The notes: a model not told the origin generated them from the letters alone. DNA of 64,000 nucleotides from Thermogemmatispora tikiterensis (GCF_003268475.1 NZ_MCIF01000002.1:1842259-1906258), one strand, 5' to 3'. Numbered from the stretch's first letter, positions 27,522 to 37,212 are shown. A program made the numbers and translations.

Positions 27522-28352
27522 ATGGGACAGATACCAGTTGAGCTACAGGAGCAGTACCGCGCTCTCCAGGCTTTGCTAGATCAGCTCGATCCGCGCGAAC
27601 CGCCGAAAGCAATCGTCGTGCCCCCTTCGCCAGAGCCACGGGGCCATATCATTGTCTTTCCCGCATCCTTCAATCCTCCTACCACCGCGCATCTCTCTTT
27701 GCTGCACAAGGCCCAAGAGTGGGGAGGAGGTGATGTTATGGTCTATGCCGCCATGAGCAAGCAGATCGTTGATAAAGAACATGTCGAGCGCCCAACCTTG
27801 CTTGATCGCCTGGTATTACTGCAGCAAGTTCTGCAGCACGAGCTTCCCAGCGTGGGCTTGCTGCTGTTTAACCGTGGTCTCTACGTTGAGCAGGCAGAGG
27901 CCGTACAACGCAGTTTTCCCCAGGTCAGCCGCCTTACCTTTCTGGTTGGCTTTGACAAGATTGTGCAAATTTTTGATCCGCGCTACTATAGCGATCGCGA
28001 TGCGGCGTTGCGTCAGCTTTTCCGCCTGGCGCATCTGCTGGTAGCTCCGCGTGGGAGCAATGGCGAAGAGGAGCTACATGCTCTTCTGGCGCGGCCCGAG
28101 AATCGCCAGTTTGCCGAGGCAGTCCAGGCCCTGCCCTTTGATCCAGCCTATCGAGACATCTCCTCGACGCGCGTGCGCCAGAACCCGACCGTCCACGCCC
28201 GCGATGTGCCTCCAGAGGTCCTGCGCTTTATCCAGGAGACTCACGCCTACGAAGCGCCTGCAGTCCAGGGCGCGGGCGCGCCAGACCCTTATGAGGAGCA
28301 CTTGCGAGCGGTTGCAGCCGTGCTCAGGAAGGGGGCACCAGGCGAAAAATGA
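27522..28352 (+). CDS. NadD-like nucleotidyltransferase
   Basis: 276 residues from the ATG at 27522, preceded by GAGGAG; an ATG eight codons earlier is less well placed. The Rossmann-type nucleotidyltransferase signature is in IIVFPASFNPPTTAHLSLLHKA (near residue 45): the usual HxGH becomes TTAH, keeping the second histidine. The second signature ISSTRVRQN (near residue 213) matches the ISSTxIR motif of NMN/NaMN adenylyltransferases. It probably adenylates a nicotinate or nicotinamide mononucleotide or a related phospho-substrate. The last 60 residues look dispensable. The gene ends inside the convergent FHA gene. Confidence 0.82.
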   Translation: MGQIPVELQEQYRALQALLDQLDPREPPKAIVVPPSPEPRGHIIVFPASFNPPTTAHLSLLHKAQEWGGGDVMVYAAMSKQIVDKEHVERPTLLDRLVLLQQVLQHELPSVGLLLFNRGLYVEQAEAVQRSFPQVSRLTFLVGFDKIVQIFDPRYYSDRDAALRQLFRLAHLLVAPRGSNGEEELHALLARPENRQFAEAVQALPFDPAYRDISSTRVRQNPTVHARDVPPEVLRFIQETHAYEAPAVQGAGAPDPYEEHLRAVAAVLRKGAPGEK

Positions 28353-29085
28353 TGCGGTGATTGCCGATTTGGATCACATCCCCTTCCTTGAGGATACAGC
28401 GCGAGACGCGCTGGCCATTGACAAAAGTGCCGGTGGCTGAACGACGATCTTCCAGCTCGTAGCGCCCATCCGGCAACTGACGAATCGTGGCATGCAGACG
28501 ACTGACCGTCAGATCTTCCAGAAAGAGATCGCAATCGCGACTACGGCCAATGGTCATCTCGGGCAATAGCTCGAAGGTGCGCGGGACCCCCCTGACATTG
28601 CCCAGCTCCAGGCGAGCAATCACGCTGGTTGCGGGATCGGGCTGCCTGGTCAGATGCAGCTCCTTCCCTCGTGAAGAGGCCAGCTGGAAAGGACGCGTGC
28701 CCTCATGGGCATAGAAAGTGAGGCGAGTATTGCCGAAGCGTAGCTCGTCCCCATCGCGCAGCAGAGCCTGCCTGACGGGCCGCCCATTCACAAAGCTATC
28801 GCCACTTCCATGATCATCACGCAGCAGGTAACCTTGAGGCGTATACAGGATGCTCGCCTGCCGGCGATGGACGCTGACATCCTCCAGGAAAATGTCGCAG
28901 TCACGGCTGCGGCCTATAGTTGTACACTCATTCCACAGCTCAACACGCTTGTTTGGCAACGGCTCGCGATGAATTACCAAGTAGGCGACCCCTGGCTGCT
29001 CTGAAGACTCTCGCAACATCTGGTGGCACTCCTCGCTGAGGCGTCTGTGTTCCCGAGTACGCATCAACCAAAACACATTCCGCAT
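28324..29085 (-). CDS. protein with two FHA domains
   Basis: About 253 residues from the ATG at 29085. The frame is open upstream, but that part looks non-coding, and no start has a strong ribosome site, so the N-terminus is uncertain. Two FHA domains carry the phosphothreonine-binding motif: TIGRSRDCDIFLEDVSVHRRQ and, near the C-terminus, TIGRSRDCDLFLEDLTVSRLH, each followed by SFVNG or TFVNG. FHA domains read the products of Ser/Thr kinases, of which this window encodes two. No enzymatic domain. The last 29 bp overlap the convergent NadD-like gene. Confidence 0.9.
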   Translation of the reverse strand: MRNVFWLMRTREHRRLSEECHQMLRESSEQPGVAYLVIHREPLPNKRVELWNECTTIGRSRDCDIFLEDVSVHRRQASILYTPQGYLLRDDHGSGDSFVNGRPVRQALLRDGDELRFGNTRLTFYAHEGTRPFQLASSRGKELHLTRQPDPATSVIARLELGNVRGVPRTFELLPEMTIGRSRDCDLFLEDLTVSRLHATIRQLPDGRYELEDRRSATGTFVNGQRVSRCILKEGDVIQIGNHRIIFRLVPPS

Positions 29086-29440
29086 GGACCAGCATCCAGT
29101 TCTCTGTTCTCGCAGGTTAGGCTCACAGGCAAGCGGGCAGAGGCGCCGCTCCTGGTCTCGCCAAGGCCCTCCCAGACGGGCGACCAGCTGGCCGTTCCAC
29201 CAGCGACCTGGCCCAGGGCCGTGACTGAGACCGCGTGAGCGGCGGGGCGGCCTAAGCACTGGGGCGAGTAGAGTATGCTTTCCTCTTCCCTCCCGCATTG
29301 ATTGTAGCATACTATAGTACCACGGACACCGCAGGATGACCGATCCACTAGCCGGAGACAGCGCCCGTCGCGTGTTTTTACTCTGGAGCAGCGACGAAGA
29401 CAGGCAGTGACTCGTGGCAGCAGGCAGCCAGTCGTTTGTT
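29086..29440. other. intergenic region between IclR and FHA genes
   Basis: 355 bp between two minus-strand genes. Open frames cross it but show no protein-like composition. A TACTATAGT-like A/T patch at about 29308-29320 could hold a -10 for the FHA gene. Confidence 0.35.
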
Positions 29441-30226
29441 CTAATTCCAGCCTACATAGCGCAGGGCCTGAGAGATGCGCTGGCCCGCGTGCACCGCCGC
29501 CCCAATAAAATCGGAGAGGCGTGGATGAAAGCGCTCGCTTGGTCCCCCGATCGAGACAGCGGCTACCACTGTTCCAAGATGATCAAAAATGGGTGCCGCC
29601 ACGGCATCGACTCCTTCCTCCAGCTCACCACACGAGACGGCATAGCCTTGCAGGCGGACCTGACGTAGCTCCTCGATGAAGCGCCGGGGATCAGTGATCG
29701 TTCGTTCGGTGTAGCGCTCCAGCTTCATCTGGCCAATCAACTCGCTGAGGCGATGCTCCCACTGATAGGCCAGCAAAACCTTACCGGTTGAGACCGCATG
29801 GGCTGGTAGATGCTGGCCCGGCACGTTCACCACGCGCACAAAGAAATAAGAATCCTCTGTATCGATAATGACCACTTCCATCCCTTCCAGCACGGCCAGA
29901 TGGACCGATTCGCGCGTCTGGTCGCGCAACTCCATTAGAATAGGCCGGGCCACTTTGCGTACTGCATGAGAACTCAGCACGCTCGCGCTCAGGGCTGTAA
30001 CATGTAAGCTTAAACCGTATTTATGCGTATCTTCATCCTGAATCAGTAAACCCTCATTCACCAGGGCTGTCACCAAACGATGCGTCGTCGACTTGGGCAG
30101 GCCCGTCGCCTGGGCCAGGTCAGTAATCCCTAGCAAACGGCGACTATGAAAGGCGCGCAGCACACTGGCGATCCGATGGACAATCTGGACAGTCTTTTCG
30201 CCATCCAGGGGCGCTCCATGCCGCAT
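29441..30226 (-). CDS. IclR family transcriptional regulator
   Basis: 261 residues. An N-terminal winged helix (about 10-75: IVHRIASVLRAFHSRRLLGITDLAQATGLPKSTTHRLVTAL) is followed by the IclR ligand-binding domain (about 90-255), with PAHAVSTGKVLLAY and the GYAVSCGELEEGVDAVAAPIFD motif that lines the effector pocket. IclR proteins bind small organic acids and often control the divergent gene; here that is a CocE-type hydrolase 268 bp away. GGGGGAG precedes the ATG at close spacing. It has its own sigma70 promoter (30297-30326), and a small palindrome lies in the intergenic region. Confidence 0.94.
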   Translation of the reverse strand: MRHGAPLDGEKTVQIVHRIASVLRAFHSRRLLGITDLAQATGLPKSTTHRLVTALVNEGLLIQDEDTHKYGLSLHVTALSASVLSSHAVRKVARPILMELRDQTRESVHLAVLEGMEVVIIDTEDSYFFVRVVNVPGQHLPAHAVSTGKVLLAYQWEHRLSELIGQMKLERYTERTITDPRRFIEELRQVRLQGYAVSCGELEEGVDAVAAPIFDHLGTVVAAVSIGGPSERFHPRLSDFIGAAVHAGQRISQALRYVGWN

Positions 30227-30296
30227 ACGTCTCCCCCTTATACCGGCCTGCCTGGTTCGCCTGCCGGAATAGAGTGTCCCATAATTGATGAGTGGC

Positions 30297-30326
30297 AGTA
30301 TAGTCAGACGGCTGAGGGAGTGTCAA
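30297..30326 (-). promoter_or_regulatory. sigma70 promoter of the iclR-type gene
   Basis: On the minus strand TTGACA (30321-30326) and TATACT (30297-30302) are separated by 18 bp, about 70 bases upstream of the regulator start codon. Confidence 0.75.
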
Positions 30327-30351
30327 GACTGGCATTCTCCTCGTGAGACGT

Positions 30352-30362
30352 TGTATCATACA
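30352..30362. promoter_or_regulatory. small perfect palindrome, possible IclR operator
   Basis: TGTAT-C-ATACA lies between the IclR promoter and the CocE gene, 26 bp upstream of the IclR -35. Its size and place suit a regulator site for the divergent pair, but an 11-bp palindrome can occur by chance. Confidence 0.35.
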
Positions 30363-30493
30363 CCATGATCATTCAGGCCCAGCTGGGCCTCGTCAGGTCC
30401 GGTTTGGCCTGGCCTGGTCACCTCTGACCGGCCAGGCGCCACCAAGGTAGCCAGAGCCAGGCCAGGCATCTGCAAGAAGGAGTTTCAGCATCT

Positions 30494-32260
30494 ATGACAA
30501 CGCAACCGGGTCAGCAAGTCGTCGTGGACTATGATGTCCCCGCCCGCATGCGCGATGGGACGACGCTGCGTGCGAATATCTACCGACCGGCTGGTGAAGG
30601 ACAGTGGCCAGTGCTGCTGACACGCCTGCCCTACGGCAAGGATCTGCCACTGGGTAGCGCCATTCTGGACCCTGTCCAGGCCGCCAGACGCGGCTACGTA
30701 GTCATCGTGCAGGACACACGCGGGCGCTTTACTTCTGAAGGCGACTGGGTGCCGATGGCCAACGAAGCCCGCGACGGCTTCGATACGATTGAATGGGCGT
30801 CGCGCCTGCCCTATAGCAACGGGCAGGTTGGAATGTATGGCGCTTCCTACTTCGGCTTCACCCAGTGGTCGGCAGCGGTCGAGCAGCCCCCAGCGCTGAA
30901 GACGATGATTCCGCTCTTCACCTGGAGCGACCCCTTTAATGGGGTGGTCTTCCGGGGCGGTGCGCTGGAGCTGGGTACAATGGCCCATTGGCAGCTGCAG
31001 ATGGGTATGGACGTGCTGATGCGCCGGTACCGCAACGACCCCCAGGCCCTGGGGCGGGCCATTGCGCTCTGGGCGAAGGAGATGGATGCACTGGGCAAGG
31101 AAGGCTATTGGTCGTTGCCCCTCAAGGAGTTCCGCCCGCTGAAAACCCAGGAGATTGCACCCGCGTTCTTCCTGGCCCTGGAGTTTCCGATGCAGCGCGC
31201 CGCCGCCGAATATATGAATATCAGCGGCAAACACGACCGTGTGACCGTGCCAGCCTTCAACGGTGGCGGCTGGTACGACATCTTCTTGCAGGATACGCTG
31301 GAGCATTTCACCGCCATGCGTCAGCACGGCGCCACCCCCCAGGCCCGTCAGAGCAAGCTGCTGATCGGTCCCTGGGCCCATACTTCGCAAGGGACCCTGG
31401 TTGGTGAGCAGACTTTTGGCTTCGCCTCGACCACTGCATTCATTAATCTGCAGCAGGATTTCATGACCTATCAGTTGCGCTGGTTCGACTATTGGCTCAA
31501 GGGCATCGAGAATGGCATCCTCCAGGAGGCTCCCATCAAGATCTTCGTGATGGGAGCCAATATCTGGCGCGACGAGCAGGAGTGGCCGCTGGCCCGCGCC
31601 GTCGAGACGCGCTACTACCTGCATAGCCAGGGCCACGCCAATACCCTGCACGGCGACGGCACTCTCTCGACCGAGCCTCCCGAGGATGAGAGCGCCGACC
31701 GGTATACCTACGACCCCGCCAACCCGGTGCTCACACGCGGAGGCGCTCTGCTGATGGCCCCCGAGTACCCCGCTGGCCCTTTTGACCAGCGACCCACAGA
31801 GAGCCGCCACGATGTCCTGGTCTATACCAGCGCCCCCTTGCAGGCAGACCTGGAGGTCACCGGTCCTATCCGCGTTCATTTGTGGGCCGTCTCCAGCGCT
31901 CCCGATACCGACTTTGTGGCTCGCCTGGTCGACGTCCATCCCGATGGCTACGCCCAGAACCTGACCGATGGCATCATCCGGGCCCGTTACCGCCATGCGC
32001 CGCGAGGTGGCGACCCTTCGCTGATTGAGCCTGGCAAAGCCTATGAATACGTGATCGATTTGTGGTCGACCAGCAATCTCTTTAAAGCAGGCCACCGTAT
32101 CCGCCTGGATATCACCAGCAGCAATTTCCCTCGCTGGGACCGCAACCCAAATACCGGCCAGCCACTGGGGGCTAGCGCCGAGATGATCCTCGCTCAGCAG
32201 ACGATTCTCCATAATCGCGAGCACCCTTCCTATGTTGTTCTGCCGATTGTGCCTCACTAG
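30494..32260 (+). CDS. CocE/NonD family hydrolase
   Basis: 588 residues of the X-Pro dipeptidyl-peptidase-like alpha/beta-hydrolase family. The nucleophile is S118 in GMYGASYFGF, the acid lies in the SAPDTDFVARLVDVHPDG region, and the base is probably H in GPWAHTSQ. The C-terminal 200 residues form the family's jelly-roll domain (LEVTGPIRVHLWAVSS). Members hydrolyse esters such as cocaine and glutaryl-7-ACA, or act as peptidases; the substrate here is not known. GAAGGAG precedes the ATG. It is probably controlled by the divergent IclR protein. Confidence 0.93.
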   Translation: MTTQPGQQVVVDYDVPARMRDGTTLRANIYRPAGEGQWPVLLTRLPYGKDLPLGSAILDPVQAARRGYVVIVQDTRGRFTSEGDWVPMANEARDGFDTIEWASRLPYSNGQVGMYGASYFGFTQWSAAVEQPPALKTMIPLFTWSDPFNGVVFRGGALELGTMAHWQLQMGMDVLMRRYRNDPQALGRAIALWAKEMDALGKEGYWSLPLKEFRPLKTQEIAPAFFLALEFPMQRAAAEYMNISGKHDRVTVPAFNGGGWYDIFLQDTLEHFTAMRQHGATPQARQSKLLIGPWAHTSQGTLVGEQTFGFASTTAFINLQQDFMTYQLRWFDYWLKGIENGILQEAPIKIFVMGANIWRDEQEWPLARAVETRYYLHSQGHANTLHGDGTLSTEPPEDESADRYTYDPANPVLTRGGALLMAPEYPAGPFDQRPTESRHDVLVYTSAPLQADLEVTGPIRVHLWAVSSAPDTDFVARLVDVHPDGYAQNLTDGIIRARYRHAPRGGDPSLIEPGKAYEYVIDLWSTSNLFKAGHRIRLDITSSNFPRWDRNPNTGQPLGASAEMILAQQTILHNREHPSYVVLPIVPH

Positions 32261-32444
32261 TTGTGCCAGACGGCAATCAAGCCTCCCTGGCCACCGGTGC
32301 GCGGCACATTCGCTGATCAGATCGTGTGCTTGCTGGCCCTGGCGCGGCTGACCACACCGCGTCAGCAGCGTTTCCGGGGTTGTGGTCAAAGAGCCTATGT
32401 CAGGCTGCCATGCCTGACCGCCGTGAACCAGGCCACTACGGCCC

Positions 32445-33926
32445 TCAGCACCAGAGACGCTCACCAGTCTGCATGGTGTGGGAGAAGATGCCGAGATGGC
32501 CTGCTAGCAGCAGCAAAAAAAGCAGGAGGCCGCCGAGCAGAATCACTATGGCCAGGAGTGTCAGCGTCAGCACAAGCAAGCGGCTTGTGAGTAAGAACGG
32601 CTCCGGCTTAGGTGGACGGGCGACAGCTTTGGCCTTGACCTCCAGACCGCGCTCGCTCTCGCTCAGCGGCTCCGGGGCAGGAGCTGGCTCGCTCTCTTCC
32701 GCAGCTCCCTCCTGCCCCGCCTGCTTCACCGCGGCAGGAGTCGGGGTCTGCCTCTGTCGCTGGCGCCTTTCCCGCTCCTCTTGCGCCCGCCTGAGCTGGG
32801 CCGCGGCCTTGAGCGGCACCTCTTCCGGCTGCGGTGTGCGCCTCGGCGTCACCAGCCGCTCTTCGACCGGCCCGGGCAAGGCCAGACAAGCGGCATGATT
32901 GGCCGCCACCGCCAGCGCTCGCACCTCGCTGCGCTGCTGATGCAGCTGGGCGCTCGCCTGCAACCTGGCCTGGATCACTGCGTCGTACGCCTGGGCAAAA
33001 GCCAGAATCGTTGGAAAGCGCTGCTCGGGCTTCTTGGCTAATGCTCGTAGGAAGATCTCATCCAGCTCTCGCGGCAAAGAAGAATTATAGACGCTGGGAG
33101 GCGTCGGAGGAGTATGATGGTGATGATGCAGAAGCTGGCTGGCAGTCCCCTCAAAGACCGCCCGTCCTGTGACAAGTTGATAGATCATGACCGCGAGCGC
33201 GTACTGGTCGGCAGGTGGACCAACAGCCACCGCATCAGCCTGGGCGGGATCGTCAAACTGCTCCGGCGCCATATAGAGCGGCGTCCCGACAGAGCGATGA
33301 AACGAACGGCCCTGGCGGTAAAAGGTCGCCAGACCAAAGTCAGCCAACAAGAGATGAGGCCGGCCATGCGGAAAGATGCGATTCAGCAGAGCTGCCCGCT
33401 CGGCGTCCACCGTAGGACTGAGCGGGCCGCGATCGACGCGGATCAAAAAATTCGTCGGCTTGATATCACGGTGAACAATGCCATGATCATGGGCACACTG
33501 GAGGGCCGAGGCCGCCTGCAGCAGATAGTAGCCAGCCTCCTCCGCCGAAATAGGCCAGCTAAAGCCGTACTGCTGCGTCCGTCGCTGGAGCCACTTCCAG
33601 AGCGAGCCTTCAGAAAGATAGGGCATAACCAGATACGTAATAACCGTTGAGTCCGGCTCCAGTGTCTCTTCACCAAAATGATAAAGGGGTAAAATATGCT
33701 CATGTTCCAGCTCAGCGACAGCACGCGCTTCGCGGATAAAGCGACGAGCAGCCTGTATACCCTCGGGAGAGAGTGGAGCAGAGCGGAGATCGCTACAGAT
33801 GACCTTAATAGCAACCTTGCGCCCGATCCGTTCATGCTGGGCAAGATAGATATCCCCCATCCCACCACTTTCGAGGAGCCGTAAGAGACGATATCCACCG
33901 AGCGTCTTCCCCACCAACATATTCAT
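32445..33926 (-). CDS. membrane-anchored Ser/Thr protein kinase (PknB-like)
   Basis: 493 residues. Hanks-type kinase at the N-terminus (about 10-300): glycine loop [46 protein letters not shown], so catalytically complete. About 25 extra residues separate the catalytic loop from DFG (around [13 protein letters not shown]). An Arg/Gln/Pro/Glu-rich juxtamembrane region (about 320-450) leads to one hydrophobic segment ([20 protein letters not shown]) and a short tail outside. There are no PASTA repeats, so it probably senses something other than peptidoglycan. The FHA protein at 28324-29085 is a possible reader of its phosphorylation. Confidence 0.93.
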   Translation of the reverse strand: MNMLVGKTLGGYRLLRLLESGGMGDIYLAQHERIGRKVAIKVICSDLRSAPLSPEGIQAARRFIREARAVAELEHEHILPLYHFGEETLEPDSTVITYLVMPYLSEGSLWKWLQRRTQQYGFSWPISAEEAGYYLLQAASALQCAHDHGIVHRDIKPTNFLIRVDRGPLSPTVDAERAALLNRIFPHGRPHLLLADFGLATFYRQGRSFHRSVGTPLYMAPEQFDDPAQADAVAVGPPADQYALAVMIYQLVTGRAVFEGTASQLLHHHHHTPPTPPSVYNSSLPRELDEIFLRALAKKPEQRFPTILAFAQAYDAVIQARLQASAQLHQQRSEVRALAVAANHAACLALPGPVEERLVTPRRTPQPEEVPLKAAAQLRRAQEERERRQRQRQTPTPAAVKQAGQEGAAEESEPAPAPEPLSESERGLEVKAKAVARPPKPEPFLLTSRLLVLTLTLLAIVILLGGLLLFLLLLAGHLGIFSHTMQTGERLWC

Positions 33927-34149
33927 TCCGTTTGACCCTCACTACCTGGATAACAGAGAGAAAGCTCGCCAGGAAGGAGCCGCGAGAGAGGTACAGTAAT
34001 GCTCCCTGACGGGCCAAGAGAGTTTTCTGGTTCCTATTGTATAGTATACAGAGGGGCTACGAAACAAGACGGCAGAAGAGCGAGAGAAAGGGCACTTTCA
34101 TCCCTCTCCCCCACCCACCAGACCAGCCTTGGGCCGGGGCCTAGGCTTG

Positions 34150-36114
34150 CTAGGCCACAGCCTGCTCCAGCTGGGCAAGCGCTGCCGCGGCAGCTTCACG
34201 CACAGATGGACGCGACTGGAGTAAGTAGCGCAGAGCCGGTAGTGACTCGCGATCGCGATACTGAGCAGCCAGACGGCAGGCTAAAGCCGCCACCGCCGGG
34301 GCCGGATCGCTCAGAGCTTCACGCATAGCCATGCGGCTGCTCCACTGCTCACCGCTGCTGTCCAGTCTCATAAGGGCCATGAAAGCGGCCTCGCGCACAA
34401 CCGGATCGAAGTCACGGCAGGCCTGCACTGCGAGATCGAGGCACTCACGCGCTTCAAGCAGAGCCAGAGAACGCAGCACGGCTACGGCAAGGATACTGCC
34501 CGGCACACGCTCATTTTCAGGCGGCAGGGGATCGGCGCGCTGGGCCAGAGCAGTGCGCTCCGAGAGAACAACAACTTCTGCGAGGAGGCGACGAAATACA
34601 TCTAGCGCCCGTCTTTCTCCAAGAGCGGCCAGAGCTTCACAGGCCAGGCTCAGGCGCTGTGCCTCTTCAGCGCTCTCCAGACGGTTGGTTCTTTCCAAGG
34701 CGGCCAGCAGGGGCGCACACAACCGTAGCTCGCGCAGATCTAGCAGCGTCCTCACAACCGGCGACCAGGCTTGCTCATTCCGGTCGTGGAGGGCCGCCAG
34801 CAAAATATCGCGTGCCGGTCCATTCATCCAGCGCTCGATCTCAGGCATCAGGGGAAGGCAGCTCGTAACGGGATCGATAATCCGCGGTTCGCGAATGAGG
34901 CCGCGCACGATACCACTCCAGTAGCGCCCCAGCAGTAGAGCAAACTGGTGCAGCGCCACGACCTGCGGCCAGCCTCCATAGCGGCGTGCACTGGCAAAGA
35001 GAGCCTGCACCAACGGCTGTAGCTCACGTTCAAAGACCAGTGGCGGCTGCTCAGACTGAACACTGGCGCTCCGAATGCTTTCAAGACAGACATAGTAACA
35101 GACCAGAGCGGCATGCTGGATAAGCCTGGAAGGCAGCGTCACCTCTGGGGGCGGATCAAGATAGGCCTCTAAAGGAATGGCCCGATAGAGCGAGGGAGCC
35201 ACATAGGCTTCGAGTCCCGGAATGCCCTCCAGACCCAGGGCCAGCAAGAGGTCAAAGAAGCCCGGCTGCTTTAACTTCAGACAGGCCTCGATGAGGTCTA
35301 TACGCGCCCAGCCCTCGGCTTCCTTTGCCGCTCGCATAAGCGTTTGACGCGCCAAGAGAGTGTTCTGTCGCAGCAAGGCCTGCGCGGCATAAAAGGAAAG
35401 ATGCGGATCAAGGGCCAGACGCCCGAGGAGGACCGTCAGCTCCGTATCTTTATAGCTGCCGAGCATCAGCACAGCCAGGCGGCGGGCTTTCCCCAGAGGC
35501 GTCTCCGCCGGACTACTGGCCTGAAGTGGCCTTTGTTCTAGCTCTTGGTCGCCTGGGTCGCCACGCGCGATCAGCGCCTGCCAGACCGGTATCAGGCTAC
35601 CAGCGCGGTCTATTTCATACAGATGAGCAGTGACCACTGGCGCCCACTGGGGTAGCGGACTGAAGTCGAGTAGAGGCACCAGGCGCCTGGCTGCCTCCTC
35701 CACACTGAGGACCCCCCAGCGCAGATCGGTGAGCAGGGTCATGACATCGGTACGGAGCCGGCTCAAGCGCTCCCTGACCGCCAGCGATTCGACATCCAGG
35801 GGAGGCTGTGGCTGACGCGCAAGCAGATGCTCCGGGGTGGCAGCATACTCCAGCGGCCTTCTTCTCCCTTCCAGATCAGTCGCCGTCGCCGCTGCCCCAC
35901 TCTCGCCAAGCTGCTCCGTGGCCTCTGCCGGCCTTGCCGACGACGCCGCTCCTTCCTCGGCTGCAAGAGCCTGGCCCTCTTCCTGTGCCGCCGACGCTGC
36001 CTGCGGCTTCATCTCCACACTGAGCGTCTCCTCATCCGAGACTGGCGTCGCTCGGGCCTCCTGCCCCGACGTCGACGTTGCTGGCTCTGGCTGATCATGA
36101 TAGACGTCTGTCAT
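34150..36114 (-). CDS. HEAT-repeat-like helical scaffold protein
   Basis: 654 residues from ATG MTDVYHDQ at 36114. The first 110 residues are disordered and rich in Glu, Ala and Ser. The remainder is alpha-helical and shows HEAT-type repeats most clearly at the C-terminus (DPVVREAAFMALMRL, DPAPAVAALACRLAA, RPSVREAAAAALAQLE). No enzymatic motif, signal peptide or membrane segment. It probably acts as a protein-binding scaffold. Its leader is unusual: GAGGATACTGCAAG and an exact 23-base piece of the CRISPR repeat lie directly before the start codon and supply the only AAAGGAGG ribosome site, at long (13-base) spacing. Nearest genes are a kinase and a hydrolase. Confidence 0.85.
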   Translation of the reverse strand: MTDVYHDQPEPATSTSGQEARATPVSDEETLSVEMKPQAASAAQEEGQALAAEEGAASSARPAEATEQLGESGAAATATDLEGRRRPLEYAATPEHLLARQPQPPLDVESLAVRERLSRLRTDVMTLLTDLRWGVLSVEEAARRLVPLLDFSPLPQWAPVVTAHLYEIDRAGSLIPVWQALIARGDPGDQELEQRPLQASSPAETPLGKARRLAVLMLGSYKDTELTVLLGRLALDPHLSFYAAQALLRQNTLLARQTLMRAAKEAEGWARIDLIEACLKLKQPGFFDLLLALGLEGIPGLEAYVAPSLYRAIPLEAYLDPPPEVTLPSRLIQHAALVCYYVCLESIRSASVQSEQPPLVFERELQPLVQALFASARRYGGWPQVVALHQFALLLGRYWSGIVRGLIREPRIIDPVTSCLPLMPEIERWMNGPARDILLAALHDRNEQAWSPVVRTLLDLRELRLCAPLLAALERTNRLESAEEAQRLSLACEALAALGERRALDVFRRLLAEVVVLSERTALAQRADPLPPENERVPGSILAVAVLRSLALLEARECLDLAVQACRDFDPVVREAAFMALMRLDSSGEQWSSRMAMREALSDPAPAVAALACRLAAQYRDRESLPALRYLLQSRPSVREAAAAALAQLEQAVA

Positions 36115-36117
36115 TCT

Positions 36118-36154
36118 CTTGCAGTATCCTCCTTTCAGTATCCTCGTGCGGATC
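36118..36154 (-). repeat. CRISPR-repeat fragment in a gene leader
   Basis: Bases 36132-36154 are identical to the first 23 bases of the array repeat (plus orientation, CTTTCAGTATCC to TGCGGATC). A second partial copy, CTTGCAGTATCCT, lies at 36118-36130, giving a 14-bp period. In the transcript sense this reads GCACGAGGATACTGAAAG followed by GAGGATACTGCAAG, ending just before the start codon of the HEAT-repeat gene. The rest of the 333-bp gap holds no gene. Confidence 0.9.
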
Positions 36155-36447
36155 AACTGGGGCCATACAGCCTCCTGCCGGCGGCACCAGCGGTCAGCCA
36201 GGCTCTTCGCTATTGTATGCGCTTCCGCTTTCTCCAGTCAAGATTGTTGCGGCCAGCCTTCTTCATAACGACAGACCTCTCCCGACGCCTCAGACTATGC
36301 AGGATAGTCCACCTTGTCAGGCCCTACCAGCGCCAGGCCGGTCAGTCTAGTATATAATTATAGGGGTAACCCCTGCACGCAACGCATACCGCAGAGGCGA
36401 CCGCAGGCCAGAAATGCACTGCACTATTTTCTTAAGGAGTCGGAGCA

Positions 36448-37149
36448 ATGGCAGTCATACGTACCTCGCTGGTAGATCTCAAAGTCAATGGCAACGGCGC
36501 CTACGCCTTCCTGGCCCAGCCGGACGATGACCAGAAGCACCCCGGTGTTGTGATGATTCAGGAATGGTGGGGCATTGAGCCCCACATTCAAGACCTGGCG
36601 CAGAAGCTGGCCACCGAGGGTTTTATTGTGGCTGTGCCCGATCTCTACCACGGCAAAATTGCCACAGAGCCAAATGATGCGCTCAAGATGATGATGACAA
36701 TGATCCACGAGAAGATGGATCGCGCCACCAAGGAGATCATCGGAGCTTTGGAGACCCTGAAGGCCATGCCCTCGGTGGAACCGAAAAAGCTCGGCCTCAT
36801 TGGCTTCTGCGTCGGCGGCTTGCTGACCTACAAAGTGGCTGAACGCTACGCCGATCTGGCTGCGGCTGTACCCTTCTACGCCGGCGGCTATGATCCCCAG
36901 CCCGAGAATGTGGCTCACGTGACTGCACCCATTCTGGCGATCTATGGCCGCTACGACGACAGTATCCCAATGGAGCAGGTCGAGAAGGTTGAACAGGTCT
37001 ACAAGGAGGCGGGCAAGGACATCACAGTCAAGGTCTATGATGCTGGCCATGCCTTCCTGAACCCAATGCACGGCATGGGCAACGAGAAGGCCGCTGCCGA
37101 GGCCTGGCCGCTGGCTGTGCGTTTCCTCAAAGAGAAGCTCAGCCAGTAA
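36448..37149 (+). CDS. dienelactone hydrolase family protein
   Basis: 233 residues, the normal length. The Cys-His-Asp triad typical of dienelactone hydrolases is present: C121 in GFCVGG, D170 in YGRYDDSIP and H201 in YDAGHAF. E39 in QEWWG is the conserved residue that activates the cysteine. Known members open the lactone ring of 4-carboxymethylenebut-2-en-4-olide in chloroaromatic breakdown, but many act on other esters. TAAGGAGTCGG is a strong ribosome site. It is followed by a 9-bp hairpin and then a LysE-type exporter gene 63 bp downstream. Confidence 0.94.
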   Translation: MAVIRTSLVDLKVNGNGAYAFLAQPDDDQKHPGVVMIQEWWGIEPHIQDLAQKLATEGFIVAVPDLYHGKIATEPNDALKMMMTMIHEKMDRATKEIIGALETLKAMPSVEPKKLGLIGFCVGGLLTYKVAERYADLAAAVPFYAGGYDPQPENVAHVTAPILAIYGRYDDSIPMEQVEKVEQVYKEAGKDITVKVYDAGHAFLNPMHGMGNEKAAAEAWPLAVRFLKEKLSQ

Positions 37150-37155
37150 GCAGAC

Positions 37156-37187
37156 TGGCCGCTGTTCCTCGAACCGGTCAGCGGCCA
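37156..37187 (+). terminator. hairpin between the hydrolase and LysE genes
   Basis: TGGCCGCTG (37156-37164) pairs perfectly with CAGCGGCCA (37179-37187), with a 14-base loop. No T-tract follows, so it may instead protect the upstream mRNA or attenuate the downstream gene. Confidence 0.45.
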
Positions 37188-37212
37188 GGAGGCCACCCGG
37201 ACGGGGAACGAG

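Noticed and set aside
30485..32464. 659-codon open frame antisense to the CocE hydrolase
   Set aside because: It mirrors the real gene and arises from GC-biased third positions; its translation lacks recognisable domains and the plus-strand frame has a full catalytic triad.
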